Source: Elgaria multicarinata webbii (Eukaryota; Chordata; Lepidosauria; Squamata; Anguidae). From it: a DNA stretch of 64,000 nt. Positions 34,559 through 44,049 of the stretch are shown here, piece by piece (the first letter of the stretch is position 1; each line of letters begins with the position of its first letter). The translations under genes and the position numbers were made by a program. The DNA is taken from the NCBI RefSeq assembly GCF_023053635.1, contig NC_086172.1, positions 121,185,681 through 121,249,680 of the forward strand. Reading direction: 5' to 3'. The notes under the pieces were generated by a model, which worked only from the letters and a program-made list of their open reading frames with translations, was not told the DNA's origin and searched no databases.

Positions 34559-36164
34559 ACGTGTTGAATAGGGCTTACTCCCTAGTAAGTGTTTGATGGC
34601 AGCCTCAATATCAAATATTCTACTCAATAAAGTCTACGGAATTTGAAATACTTCGGATGCTGATGATTTATAGCATTTGAATATTACATTTCCTGCACAT
34701 GTATGGCTTCTTTCTGCATCAATCCGTTGCAGGGAGGGAGCAGCTCCATTACACATCCCATTAAATTGAATAGGTACATTCATTCCATTGGGGCTAGCCC
34801 AAAAGGTATTCCTTTTGCCTTCCTAGGATCTGCTCGGCTCAGCTCCACTCCATGCCCTGCCCTTCTGTCTCCCAGCACCATATTCCACCACCCGAGGGCT
34901 TGCAGCTACCTCAGACATGTCTCCTGCCCTTGGATCCCTGCCTTCATTAGGATCCCCTCCCACAAGGTTCAAGAGACCTAGGTTGGGAAGCTCCACATTC
35001 AAAACCTCTCACCTCTCGGTGTAAGTTTAGATGCCAATTCTGTTCAGGACAGGCAAAAAGTCTCTTCATGGCTGGGAGGGCAGGCATGCTGCCCAGCCGG
35101 GACCTATTGACGAAGGGGCCTCCAAGGGTCTTTGGACAGCTGCCTGAATGCCCTCCCATTCCTCCTCTTCCCAAAACATCCCTTCTCCTTGCAGGATTAC
35201 AAAATCCCTGCCTGGGGCTCTTGAGCTCCTTAGAATTCCTCCGCTAATGCAAGATAATTGCTACCAGACCAGCACAGTGCTGGAAATGCTGCAGGATGAT
35301 TGGAAGCAGACACGAGGGCCAGGGAAGCTCTCTTGGGCACACAACTTGTAGGGCGATATCCAGATACCCTGGGCAAATACACGTGCTGGCTCAGTGGGGT
35401 TCCCGGAGGAGTGCCTTTGGGAGGCTCTGCCAAACCAAACCTTGCTCCTGTAGCAACTAAAGTGGAGGGGGCCCGACCCCACCCCCAGCTCAGTTGCTTT
35501 GCTTTGTTCAAGTGAGGCATTTGTTTAGTCCCAGTGCAGCCTGTTGGGCCAGTTTTCCTCGCTTGACCCAGCAGAAGTCCCCTTGGACCATTTTTCTTTC
35601 CTTGGTTCGTGTCTGTGGTTTCGTGTCTCCAGTGAAACAAGAGGTGACGAGAAAGACGGTTGTGATGGCAAGGTTTGTTTCAAGATGAGGACACAGCAGC
35701 CCCTTCCTCTCCAGGATGAAATGTCCAGTCCATCCTCTGCGTAAAGACCATAGTAAATATCCCCTCTTCAATACTTAAACCAGGAGTAGACAACATGGTA
35801 CTTGCAGGCACCAATGCGCCTCCAGTCACCTTTTTAAACACCCACTAGGGTGCCCTATCACTGCCACTGTTTTTTGTTTTGTTTTTCCAATTAACACGTT
35901 TTCTTACTGGGATCGCTGTGAAATAGTTTTCTGTTGGTGCTGAAAACTGCAGGTTCAAGGTTGTTGGGGCTCAGCCACTACCTTTGCCTTGTACTCAGTC
36001 TTTTGGGTAGGTTATTTGTCTTTTTCTATATGCCCATGGCAGCCATTTTGTGACAGTGCTCAGGACAGCTTCTCAAATTGTGGGTGTGGCCATTTGGGGA
36101 GCTCCAGATGGCAAGCTCAGGAAACCAGGTGGGGCAGATTTAGTCTCCCGGCCTCAGGTTCTGC
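34559..36164. other. intergenic, no gene recognised
   Basis: Short open frames on both strands (for example 35230-35640) have no recognisable domain. A stretch near 35779-35850 (GAGTAGACAACATGG...) faintly resembles hAT-type MITE termini but is too short to call. Confidence 0.45.
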
Positions 36165-36296
36165 AACCCTCGACAGGATGAAGGCAAACAAACTACTAAG
36201 ACTCAGGTCAGACAAGATGAAAGCATTGTTGGTCAGCAGTTCATCCACCTGGGTGAATGGTGTTCAGCCTATTCATGATGGGGTTACCCCCCCACC

Positions 36297-36590
36297 CCCA
36301 AAGTGGGGTTGGGGAACCTGTTTCAACAGGAGGGCCACATGGACTCAGGGCAAACATGTCAGGGTGTGGATTCCAACAATGGGCATGGACATTCCCAGCA
36401 GTCTCATTGGACCCAGTTCCTGATGGGAAAGGCAAGGGCATGTGGGGTGTCTTCTGGGAGGGTTGAAGGGTTTGAGGTAAGGGAGGATCTTTGGGGAAGG
36501 GCCTTGGCTGGGGGCTCCCTGCAGACCAAGTGGGAAGGTCTTGCAAGCCAAATCTGGCCTGCGGACTGGGGGCTCCCATCCCCACCTTAA
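36297..36590. mobile_element. MITE-like insert inside the old L2
   Basis: Begins AAGTGGGGTTGGGGAACCTG and ends CTCCCATCCCCACCTT, which are inverted relative to each other; near the right end it has GCAAGCCAAATCTGGCCTGC, a phrase of hAT-type MITEs (GGCCAAATTTGGCC-like). L2 sequence lies on both sides. Confidence 0.5.
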
Positions 36591-36767
36591 ATAATCAGGT
36601 TTGCAGTCTGGGAGTGTTTACTGATCCATCGCTGTCATTAGAGATTCAAGTGACCTCTGTGTCTCGGAGCACCTTTTATCAGCTTTGGTTGATACACCAG
36701 GTGCAACTTACCTGGTTAGAAATAGTTTGGCCACAATCCCCCCCATGGTTTGGACTATATGGGAGTG

Positions 36768-36880
36768 GGTAACTTGTGTCCCTTCAGATGTTTTGGCCTA
36801 TAGCTCCCAGCCCTAGCCAGTGCAGCCAGTGATGTGCGATCACGGGAGTTGTAGGGATGCAGGTTGGCCAGCTCTGGTGC
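36768..36880. mobile_element. ACTACAACTCCC-type MITE fragment
   Basis: GTGGGTAACTTGTGTCCCTT, CAGATGTTTTGGCCTATAGC, TCCCAGCC..., and on the far side CACGGGAGTTGTAGGGATGC, GGTTGGCCAGC: diverged arms of the family. Confidence 0.5.
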
Positions 36881-37564
36881 ATTGGGCTTGAGTCAGCCTT
36901 AGAAACAGTTCAGAAACGACAATCAGTCTAAAACAGGGCCACCAGTTGACTAGTTGGATCTAGAGGTTTGACCATATTATGCCCAAGCGTTGTCAGCTGC
37001 ATAGACACCAGTCCATTTCCAGGCCCAGTTTAAAGCTTTAGCTCACTAAACAGCATTGGACCAGTTTACCTAAAAGACAGCCTTCTTCCATATGTACCTA
37101 CCCAAACCTTATGATTCCGAACCGTAGAGGCCCGACTCCTAAACCCCCACCCCACCCTGAATTATGTGAAGTGGATAACTCCCAGGAAGAGGGCCTTTTC
37201 AGTCCTGGCACCCCATTTATGGAACAGCCTTCCCAAGGCACCATCCCTGTATTCTTTTCAGTACCAGGTGTAGCCCTTTCTGTCCACCCAGGCCTTTTAA
37301 ATAATTCATGTTGTCTGCCCCGCTCAGTTTTAAAATCTGTGAGTTTAACTTTGGGATGCTGTGACATTTGTTGTCATATTTTCTGTAGCTTTTTATGTAT
37401 GTTTGTATGGTCTATTTTGTATTTAACTGGCTTGGATCCAGAATCTGCTTTCCAGGAGTGAAAGCCTCCATTTATGGAAGCTCCTTCTGCCCAGTTTTTG
37501 TGATATAGCTCTCCAGCCCATCAGCAGTGTAACAGAGGTTACAAAGACTCCATTCTAAGATACT

Positions 37565-37746
37565 ATTCCTGCTCAGAAGACACGCTAAGCCATGGTGGTT
37601 AAGCATTTTGAGCTAAACATTATGGCTTAGCATGTTGTGTAAACCATTCCTAACTACATAAACACAATTTAAACACACTCACTAACCATTTGCGGCAAAA
37701 AGGTTAGCAGACTAACCATGGCTTAACATGTTGTCTGAACAGGCCC
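37565..37746. mobile_element. MITE, GGGCCTGTTCAGA-terminal family, copy 1
   Basis: The left end CCTGCTCAGAAGACACGCTA and right end CATGTTGTCTGAACAGGCCC are inverted termini. The interior has mirrored GCTAAGCCATGG / CCATGGCTTAAC blocks. The same termini bound 58448-59022. No target duplication is visible here. Confidence 0.65.
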
Positions 37747-38054
37747 AACAGCTGTTATTCAAAATCCCCCAAGGTAATAGGAGTAGCAGACTAGCCCCCA
37801 CTTGGGTTTTGTGTGGGGCCTAAAGAGATGCAAAGGTTTTATACTTTCAGGTTTTACCTACCATATACCTATGGTAGGTTAAAGGATTGCATGCAGTTAC
37901 CTGGCTGGCTGAAAAAGGATTGCATGCAGTTGCCTGGCTGGCTGAAAAATAACTGACCAAAAGATCTGGTAAATTTAGTTCAATTACTTTATTTGTTTAA
38001 GTGGGTCCCACTGTAGTTGCAACAATTAAAAAAGAAAAGAAAAAACCCTGCAAG

Positions 38055-38244
38055 CAGTGAAGGCTGGTGGGTCCAATGACAGTGGGGTGGTGAATCTGCT
38101 CTGGATTTCAGTCAGAACCAAATAGAACTCTCAATGAGCTATTCAAGCCACTTTAGATAGCTCCTTTAAAGTTCTGACTGGTTCTGACTGAAACCTGGAG
38201 TGGATTCAGTGCCCCGCTGACATTAGAGCCACCAGCCTCCACTG
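38055..38244. mobile_element. hAT-type MITE (CAGTGGAGGCTGGTGG family) with perfect 8-bp target duplication
   Basis: Left end CAGTGAAGGCTGGTGGGTCC, right end GAGCCACCAGCCTCCACTG, so the termini are inverted repeats. The interior is also palindromic (TTTCAGTCAGAACC / GGTTCTGACTGAAA). Flanked by CCTGCAAG on both sides (38047-38054 and 38245-38252). Eight-base duplications are the hAT signature. Sister copies: 42967-43155, 56101-56295, 57927-58082. Confidence 0.9.
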
Positions 38245-39065
38245 CCTGCAAGGCATTTTTGGAGCAACATTATACAGATTATTCTAAAGGCAGTGGCAGT
38301 ATAGCTGCCTCCCTAGCAGAACGAAGCAGCAGCCATTGTTGGCCAAATACAGGGAATCTCCTAGGCTGAGAGCCCTTCAAGGTGAGATGGAGACTCCCAT
38401 ACCTGTGGTCACCCTGCACCAGCCCAGTCTGTCCGCACACAGATTTGTAATCCACAACAATGTACCCTGAGGGCACTGGCACCATCCAAAATCTGGAGAG
38501 ACTGAGCACCGCTTGCATTGAATTGGTCTACGCTGAACATGAATATTCTGGGAGGCTTAGGCTGTACACTTATACCGGAGTCCACATGCTGAGGACTCCA
38601 TGACAACACTGACCGGAAGGGAGGCAACGTCCATTTACAAAGCTCAGTGACACTTCTCCTGATATGCCCTCAGGCGTTTGGAGCTGAAGCAAGTGGGAGG
38701 AGGTCTCTCATTTTCCTCCCCCAAGATGTATAGGAACCTACTGTCCAAATTAAAGAGGGGGGGGGGAAACGGAGTAGGTAAAGGAAATGTCCCTTAGGCA
38801 AGCTTGGAGCGAGGAGGAAAAGCAACAAAAACCAAAGGCGAGCCCAGGTGACGTTAAAAAGATGACCCACCCTTTGAAAGCCTCCCCGGTGCAGGAATCT
38901 TCTTCCACTATCACAAATGCTTTGTGTATCCTCTTCTCCTCCTCAGAGCAGCTAGTCAAGTGTCTGCTGCCTAGAAGACAGTCGTTCTTAACACTGACAC
39001 AAACATCTTTCTAGAAACATGTCTTTGGCACCTGGACAAAAATGTTGCTTTTTTTGTTGGTTTGT

Positions 39066-39068
<3 letters not shown>

Positions 39069-39102
<34 letters not shown>

Positions 39103-39120
39103 CTGCATATATATATATAT
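39069..39120. repeat. (GT)n then (AT)n microsatellite
   Basis: GT repeat 39069-39101, then TTCTGC and an AT repeat 39107-39120. Confidence 0.9.
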
Positions 39121-39510
39121 TCAAAAATGGTGCCAATGATTCAATGAATGTCTCCATTCAGCCATTTGTCTGGCCCAACTCCCCCCACCCCGCACTCCAC
39201 CTCCACGGGGAGTCAAGAAGAAGTCGAGACGGACTGTAAGTTCCCCATGTAGCCTTTTAAGCAGGCAGGTTGGTCCAGCTGTAGGGATACTCCCTAAGGG
39301 GAACAGGTCCTTCACACTTGGGGCACTGGAAACCCAACTGGATAAAGTGCTAAAATGTAGGAAAGTATGCATTGGTTGGTCACCTTTTCTGAGCCTGCCC
39401 AATCTTACAACTCAAAGCAGAATTTGCTGCCTCCTGAGACAGTCCCATTTTGTCCTGATATTCATTGTTTATGCATGAATTCGCACTGTTACACCTTCCC
39501 ATCTACCTGC

Positions 39511-39512
<2 letters not shown>

Positions 39513-39601
<89 letters not shown>
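39513..39601. repeat. compound (CT)n(AC)n microsatellite
   Basis: CT run 39513-39550 directly followed by an AC run 39552-39601; likely polymorphic. Confidence 0.95.
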
Positions 39602-39602
<1 letters not shown>

Positions 39603-40090
39603 CTATCAGAGCATCCAGCGAAAGGAGCAACTTCCTGTTCCATCACATGTGCTCAGCCAGGGATGTTCCACCTAGTGTACTAGCATAGCCATCAGCATGG
39701 GATTCTGGTTTTATCCAGTGAGATCCAAGGGTAATGAACGTTCAACCAGTATTTCAAGAGCGACGGGGCAAGGAGTGGGATCCATCATAACTGTCCGATT
39801 AAACTGTGGGACCTCTTACAGCATCCAATCCCTGATGACTTTCTCCCTTGTTCTCTGGAGAAGCACAGTCAGGGGTCATATGGGTGGCAGGGCTGCTTCA
39901 TGGTTAGCAGATGCTTGAGGGCCAAGAATGATTCAAGGTGGTGTGTCTTATCTCTGGTTTTAATTCTGCATTTGATGAAGGGCTCTGTCTGGAATTGAAC
40001 AGTACAGTTACAACAGTATGTTTGTCTAGCTGGAGAACAGAAGAACGCGTCTCCACAATACCTCTGCCAAGCAGTCCCCTAAATTCCAGA

Positions 40091-41500
40091 TTATCTCGCT
40101 GTGCCGATGTTCCTGTACTGACACATAAGGAGGTGCTTGAAGGTTTTCTTGAACGTGGCATTGCAAAGAGCATAACAAGCTGGGTTGATGGTGCTGTTGA
40201 CATAGCACAGCCAGTACCCAATGGACCAGACGGTGTCAGGGACGCAATAATTGCAGAAGGTATTAATGAGAACCATCACGTTGTAAGGCGTCCATGTCAG
40301 GATGAAGGCTAGCAAGATGGCAAAGATGGTTCGGGTGACTTTCTTCTCTCGGGCTGCCATTTGGCGCTTCTTCCGGACCTGACTCCGGGCAATGCTAGCA
40401 AATTTCCTGGCAACATTAGCCGGACGGCTGTTTGACAAGGTAATTGGGGTAGAACTGGCTTCTTTGTCTGCGACAATTTCAATGGCAGTGACACATTCTG
40501 TACCAGTTTGCTTAGTGACGATCTTGATTTTGGACCACTTCGAGGCAGGGTTAATCCGCGGGTGGGCTGGACTCTGCCCTGGGTCTGCTGGCACAATTTC
40601 CAGCATTTGCTTCTCTTTATTGGTCTGGGTGATGCTTACTGTGCTGGATTCATTGGAAGTTTCTTTTTCCTCTTGATGGCCAGTAGTCTCTGATTGTTGT
40701 AAGGGTTGCTCTTCTAATTTCCCGTTTTTCACCTCCTCCTTCACCTCCAATGCTTTTTTGGGTGAGTTGTTATTCTGCTTCACTAGCGGGCTCTTCAGAA
40801 AATTAAGTGGCTTAGACTTCTTCTCCTTTTTGCTCTCGGGCCTGTGTCTTCTCACACGGCTCCGGCTAGCTAGCGAGATGTGGATGTACAACACAGTCAT
40901 GATAACTACAGGGAGGTAGAAAGCCGCAATGGCTGTGCCAAAAGTTACAGCTGGGTTGGAGAGGAACTGAATGAAGCACTGACCTTCTGGAACTGTCCTT
41001 GCCCCAACAATGAACTGCCAAAACAAGATGGCGGGTGCCCAAAGAATAAAGGATAGTATCCAAGCGACAGCAATCATCAGCCCTGCCATTTTGGTTGTCC
41101 GTCTAGCTGGGTAGGTCAGGGGCTTGGTGACGCAGAAGTAGCGGTCAAAACTGATGATGAGCAAGTTCATGACAGAGGCATTGCTCACCACGTAGTCCAG
41201 AGCCAGCCAGAGGTCGCACACCACAGCTCCAAGTGGCCAATATCCCTTGATAATATAGACTGTGTAGAGATTCATGGAGAAAGCTCCAATTATCAGGTCA
41301 GCACAGGCCAAGCTAAAGAGGAAGTAGTTGTTGACAGTCTGGAGTTGGCGGTTCACCTTGATGGACAGCATGACCAAGATATTCCCTACCACAGTGACAA
41401 GGCTCAGTGACCCGGTTACTGTGGCTATAAAGACCATCTCCACAGTTTTGTATTTGGGGATGTTCTCCTTGGTGAAGTTGTCATTGGTGAAGTTAGCCAT
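40091..41500 (-). CDS. CHRM4: muscarinic acetylcholine receptor M4
   Basis: A single-exon coding region of 469 residues (human M4 has 479), a Gi/o-coupled class A GPCR of the plasma membrane. The N-terminus [15 protein letters not shown] has two N-glycosylation sequons (N3, N8). Visible receptor marks: GN of TM1 (39-40), orthosteric Asp102 in WLALDYV, Cys95 and Cys175 for the extracellular disulfide, DRY 119-121, W403 in TWTPYN, and NP 439-440 in TM7. The third intracellular loop (about 210-388) is long and charged and differs most from mammals, as is usual; its ends ([23 protein letters not shown]) are conserved. The C-terminus [10 protein letters not shown] is identical to human M4, separating it from M2. 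I chose ATG 41500 because it gives the conserved MANFT start and because a strong splice acceptor lies between it and the more distal in-frame ATG at 41599. Transcribed toward MDK, tail to tail. Confidence 0.98.
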   Translation of the reverse strand: MANFTNDNFTKENIPKYKTVEMVFIATVTGSLSLVTVVGNILVMLSIKVNRQLQTVNNYFLFSLACADLIIGAFSMNLYTVYIIKGYWPLGAVVCDLWLALDYVVSNASVMNLLIISFDRYFCVTKPLTYPARRTTKMAGLMIAVAWILSFILWAPAILFWQFIVGARTVPEGQCFIQFLSNPAVTFGTAIAAFYLPVVIMTVLYIHISLASRSRVRRHRPESKKEKKSKPLNFLKSPLVKQNNNSPKKALEVKEEVKNGKLEEQPLQQSETTGHQEEKETSNESSTVSITQTNKEKQMLEIVPADPGQSPAHPRINPASKWSKIKIVTKQTGTECVTAIEIVADKEASSTPITLSNSRPANVARKFASIARSQVRKKRQMAAREKKVTRTIFAILLAFILTWTPYNVMVLINTFCNYCVPDTVWSIGYWLCYVNSTINPACYALCNATFKKTFKHLLMCQYRNIGTAR

Positions 41501-41541
41501 TCTTATCAGCCCAGGCTGAGAAGAGAAGTTGTATGTAGAGT
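41501..41541 (-). other. CHRM4: CHRM4 5' UTR piece and splice acceptor
   Basis: On the - strand CCCACCCACCCCTTTCTGCAG ends at 41542, a pyrimidine tract plus CAG, followed by 41 bases of 5' UTR before the ATG. A second weaker CTTCTCTTCTCAG lies a few bases downstream. Known muscarinic genes have upstream noncoding exons joined to an intronless coding exon, which fits; the upstream exon was not located. Confidence 0.7.
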
Positions 41542-41607
41542 CTGCAGAAAGGGGTGGGTGGGAGAAAGACATTGGAGAAATATTACACATTTGCAACACT
41601 CAAGCAG

Positions 41608-41812
41608 AAGAGCCAGTGTGGTGTAGTGGTTAGAATGTCAGATTCAGGCAAGGGAGGCCTGGGTTCAAATCCCCACTCATGCATGAAGCTTGCTGGGTGA
41701 CCTTTTGCCTAGTCACTCTTTCATCCTTATTTACCTCAGATGGTTCTTATGAGGATAAAAATGAGCCCCTTTCAGGAAGGGCAGGATAAACATAAAATAA
41801 TAATTAGGAAAC
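41608..41812 (+). mobile_element. tRNA-derived SINE (Sauria/Squam type)
   Basis: Head GAGCCAGTGTGGTGTAGTGG with TTAG (A-box region) and GGGTTCAAATCCCC (B box), then ACTCATGCATGAAGCTTGCT and GGGTGACC, a body with TACCTCAGATGG and ATGAGGATAAAAATG, and a tail ending AAATAATAATT. It lies about 70 bases upstream of the CHRM4 coding exon, antisense, in the presumed CHRM4 intron. Confidence 0.88.
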
Positions 41813-41925
41813 CTTTCCCTTAGAGGTGACAGCTTAAGCATGATCCCGTCTCTTACCCATTCACTTGCACCAGCATTTTAAAACTGAGAATCCTTAAGTG
41901 ATATTTTTCCTCATAGGTCATCTCT

Positions 41926-42148
41926 GGCCTAATCTACACCAAGCAGGATATTGCACTATGAAAGTGGTATATAAAAGGCAGGAGCCACACTACTGCTTTA
42001 TAGTGGTGTTGAAGTGTACTGACAACTGTTGGGGCCCACTGACATACACCATATACCACTTTCATAGTGCTACATCCTGTTTAGTGTGGCTCCTGCCTTT
42101 TATATACCCCTTTTATAGTGCAGTATCCTGCCTGGTATAGATTAGGCC
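41926..42148. mobile_element. palindromic MITE, GGCC-terminal family, copy 3
   Basis: GGCCTAATCTACACCAAGCA ... ATTAGGCC with mirrored arms and the common centre TGACAACTGTTGGGGCCCAC. Flanked by TCT on both sides (41923-41925, 42149-42151). With TCA around copy 1 this points to a 3-bp target duplication. Confidence 0.82.
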
Positions 42149-42431
42149 TCTGATTTTGGCAAAAGTGTCTCATGCTTATAACTGTTATTTATTTTTGGAA
42201 GGTACTACGCGCATCCTAACTGGTTTAATTGAATTACCACAACATTTGTATCCCTGCCTCTTCCTCGAAGGAGCTCAATAAGATGTACCATTTTTTCCTT
42301 CCCAAAATCCCATACATTGAATTAGGCGGAGAAAGAGTGAGTGATTGCTGCTCATCCACTGAGCTTCATGAACAAGCTAATAAAGATGACCAAATTTAAA
42401 ACCAAATTCGTTATGTTAAATCTTTAATGCA

Positions 42432-42660
42432 GGGTGGCAAATAAATTACTGGATTCAGAGTAGAGCATCCTGGATTCAAATTCCCCACTCACCATGGGTG
42501 ACCTTGGGTCAGGCACTGTCATCCAGCTCAGTTTACCTCACAGGGTCATTGTGAAGATAAAGAGAGAGGGAGGGAGGCTCTCCAGGTATGCCAAATTGAA
42601 CTCCTTGGGGAAAGGCAAGATACTAATGACATAAATAAAGTGAATAATAGAACATACCAT
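42432..42660 (+). mobile_element. decayed tRNA-derived SINE (Sauria/Squam type)
   Basis: CTGGATTCAAATTCCCCACT (B-box region), CATGGGTGACCTTGGGTCAG, TACCTCACAGGGTCATTGTG and AAGATAAA in the order of the copy at 41608; the head is eroded. Confidence 0.65.
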
Positions 42661-42744
42661 GATTTTGCTAGGGTCAGTGAACAGTGCCAGTTTTGCTCAC
42701 AGGACTTCTTTGTGACAGGATGTAAGCGGAAATTTGGGCTTTTC

Positions 42745-42870
42745 ATCTAAAGCACCCTTTCCCAATGTATTACTCTCTCTGTGGCTTGGACCACAACTCC
42801 AGTCAGCCCTAACAGTGGTCATGATGGAAGGTGTAGTCCAAAACAGCTAGAGGGTGCCATCGTGGGGAAG
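42745..42870. mobile_element. palindromic MITE (ACTACAACTCCC family)
   Basis: GGCTTGGACCACAACTCCAG, TCAGCC..., then GATGGAAGGTGTAGTCCAAA, ACAGCTAGAGGGTGCCATCG: left and right arms, both diverged. Confidence 0.55.
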
Positions 42871-42966
42871 GGTGTTGTTTGGCCCAACAGCTAAGAAGGT
42901 GGTAAAGCCCTTCCAGGACTGCACCACTTTCAGACTGCAGGTGGAGAATCACACAATGGACGTTTC

Positions 42967-43155
42967 CAGTGGAGGCTGGTGGCTCCGATTTTGGTGGGGC
43001 TGGGAATCCATTTTGGGTTTCAAGCAGAACCACCCATAATGCTAAAGGAACTATCCAAGTTTCTGAACTTATTTTGGAGATAGGATTCAGCACCTTGGAA
43101 AGCTTATTTAGAGCTGATAGTGCTGCCCCATTATCCGAGCCACCAGCCTCCACTA
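42967..43155. mobile_element. hAT-type MITE (CAGTGGAGGCTGGTGG family), copy 2
   Basis: CAGTGGAGGCTGGTGGCTCC on the left and GAGCCACCAGCCTCCACTA on the right. The interior is more diverged than in the other copies and the flanking 8-mers no longer match well, so it is older. Confidence 0.8.
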
Positions 43156-44049
43156 CATTTTAATCTAGTCATCCTAGAACAAGCTGCATGAGGCTGCTCG
43201 GCAAAGTGGAGAAAGCGATGTCCTTTTCCTTGCCTCCCTGGAGAGCCAGCTCAGCCAGAGCAGTTTTGTCTCTTTAAGCCCCGGCATTTTCCCAGACCAG
43301 TGTTATCTTTAACCAATGTCTGAAAAACCTTTCTGTGCTGTTCCCATCTGCCCTCGGATCCCTTCATCCCTCTCCGTGGGAGCTATTTATGGCTGCGATT
43401 TGTACGGCGGAGTGCAGCAGCTTCACAAGTAGCTCACAGGGTTGTTTTTAATTATTTCAGGAGATTATGTAGATCCATGGAGCTCCAGAGAAAACAAATG
43501 AGGTTCTCTGCCACGGAAAAGTCCAGCGAACAGGTTCTCCGGCCGAGGGCGAGGCTTGCTCCAGGGCTTTGCTTGGCGGAGCCTGACCTCTGCTGGGGAT
43601 TTCTGGTATTGTGCCACGGTCGTAAGCACTTGAGGTTCCCCAGTACAAACGACCTTTTGGGAGACCTTTCCTTTGTCCAGGGGAAAAGGAAGTTATAGAA
43701 TCAGTGGTGGCTCCAGGGAATGGGGGGTGGGGGTGGAAGGGGGCAACTGCCCCCCCAAACAAGGAGCTTCCCACCCCAGTTTCTGGACTCCTGTTATAAT
43801 TGCTTGCATTCTGGGATGGCCAAGAAGGCAACAGCAGTGGGGGAGAGGGTTTGATCCAGTTCCAGAGCCAGTTCCAGAGCTGCTTGGTCAGCTCACTGCT
43901 GGGTGACTGCTTGGGCAGAGGCTTTGAGGCCTTGTTGTCATGGTGATTAATTATCTGGAAGAAGCTAACTGCTGACGCCTTTCTTGGAAAGACTAACAGA
44001 ACCAGACCATGACTGGTCTGATGCCACAGAAGCACAGGGTTCCTTGGAA
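43156..44049. other. CHRM4 upstream side, no gene recognised
   Basis: Unique-looking sequence. Near 43375-43470 it has short G+C-rich stretches (TATTTATGGCTGCGATTTGT, ACGGCGGAG) that could be regulatory or part of an upstream CHRM4 exon, but I see no splice donor I would defend. Two imperfect tandem copies of TTGGAAAGACTAACAGAACC lie at 43980-44075. Confidence 0.4.

Larger units (their letters stand above)
36165..37465 (+). mobile_element. old, decayed L2 LINE, interrupted
   Basis: Translated pieces on the + strand match L2: LDRMKANKLLRLRSDKMKAL near 36170-36230, then after a gap SLGVFTDPSLSLEIQV and STFYQLWLIHQVQ at about 36605-36710. They align with the C-terminal frame of the L2 at 25256-26215. 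The 3' part to about 37465 is recognisable only by scattered phrases (TTTTATGTATGTTTGTATGG). A palindrome-like insert occupies about 36297-36590 and an ACTACAACTCCC-like piece lies at 36768-36880. Much older than the copy in MDK. Confidence 0.7.
38253..40090. other. 3' flank of CHRM4, likely includes its 3' UTR
   Basis: No other gene recognised. On the CHRM4 strand a possible ATTAAA lies at 39963-39958, about 130 bases past the stop; I see no convincing AATAAA soon after the stop, so the 3' end of the transcript is unresolved. Microsatellites at 39069-39120 and 39513-39601 are listed separately. Confidence 0.4.

Noticed and set aside
40392-40693. + strand frames inside CHRM4
   Set aside because: Antisense to the third intracellular loop of the receptor; no homology.
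41608-41680. tRNA gene (A and B box)
   Set aside because: The head belongs to a tRNA-derived SINE with its body and tail attached; no cloverleaf of a functional tRNA could be supported.
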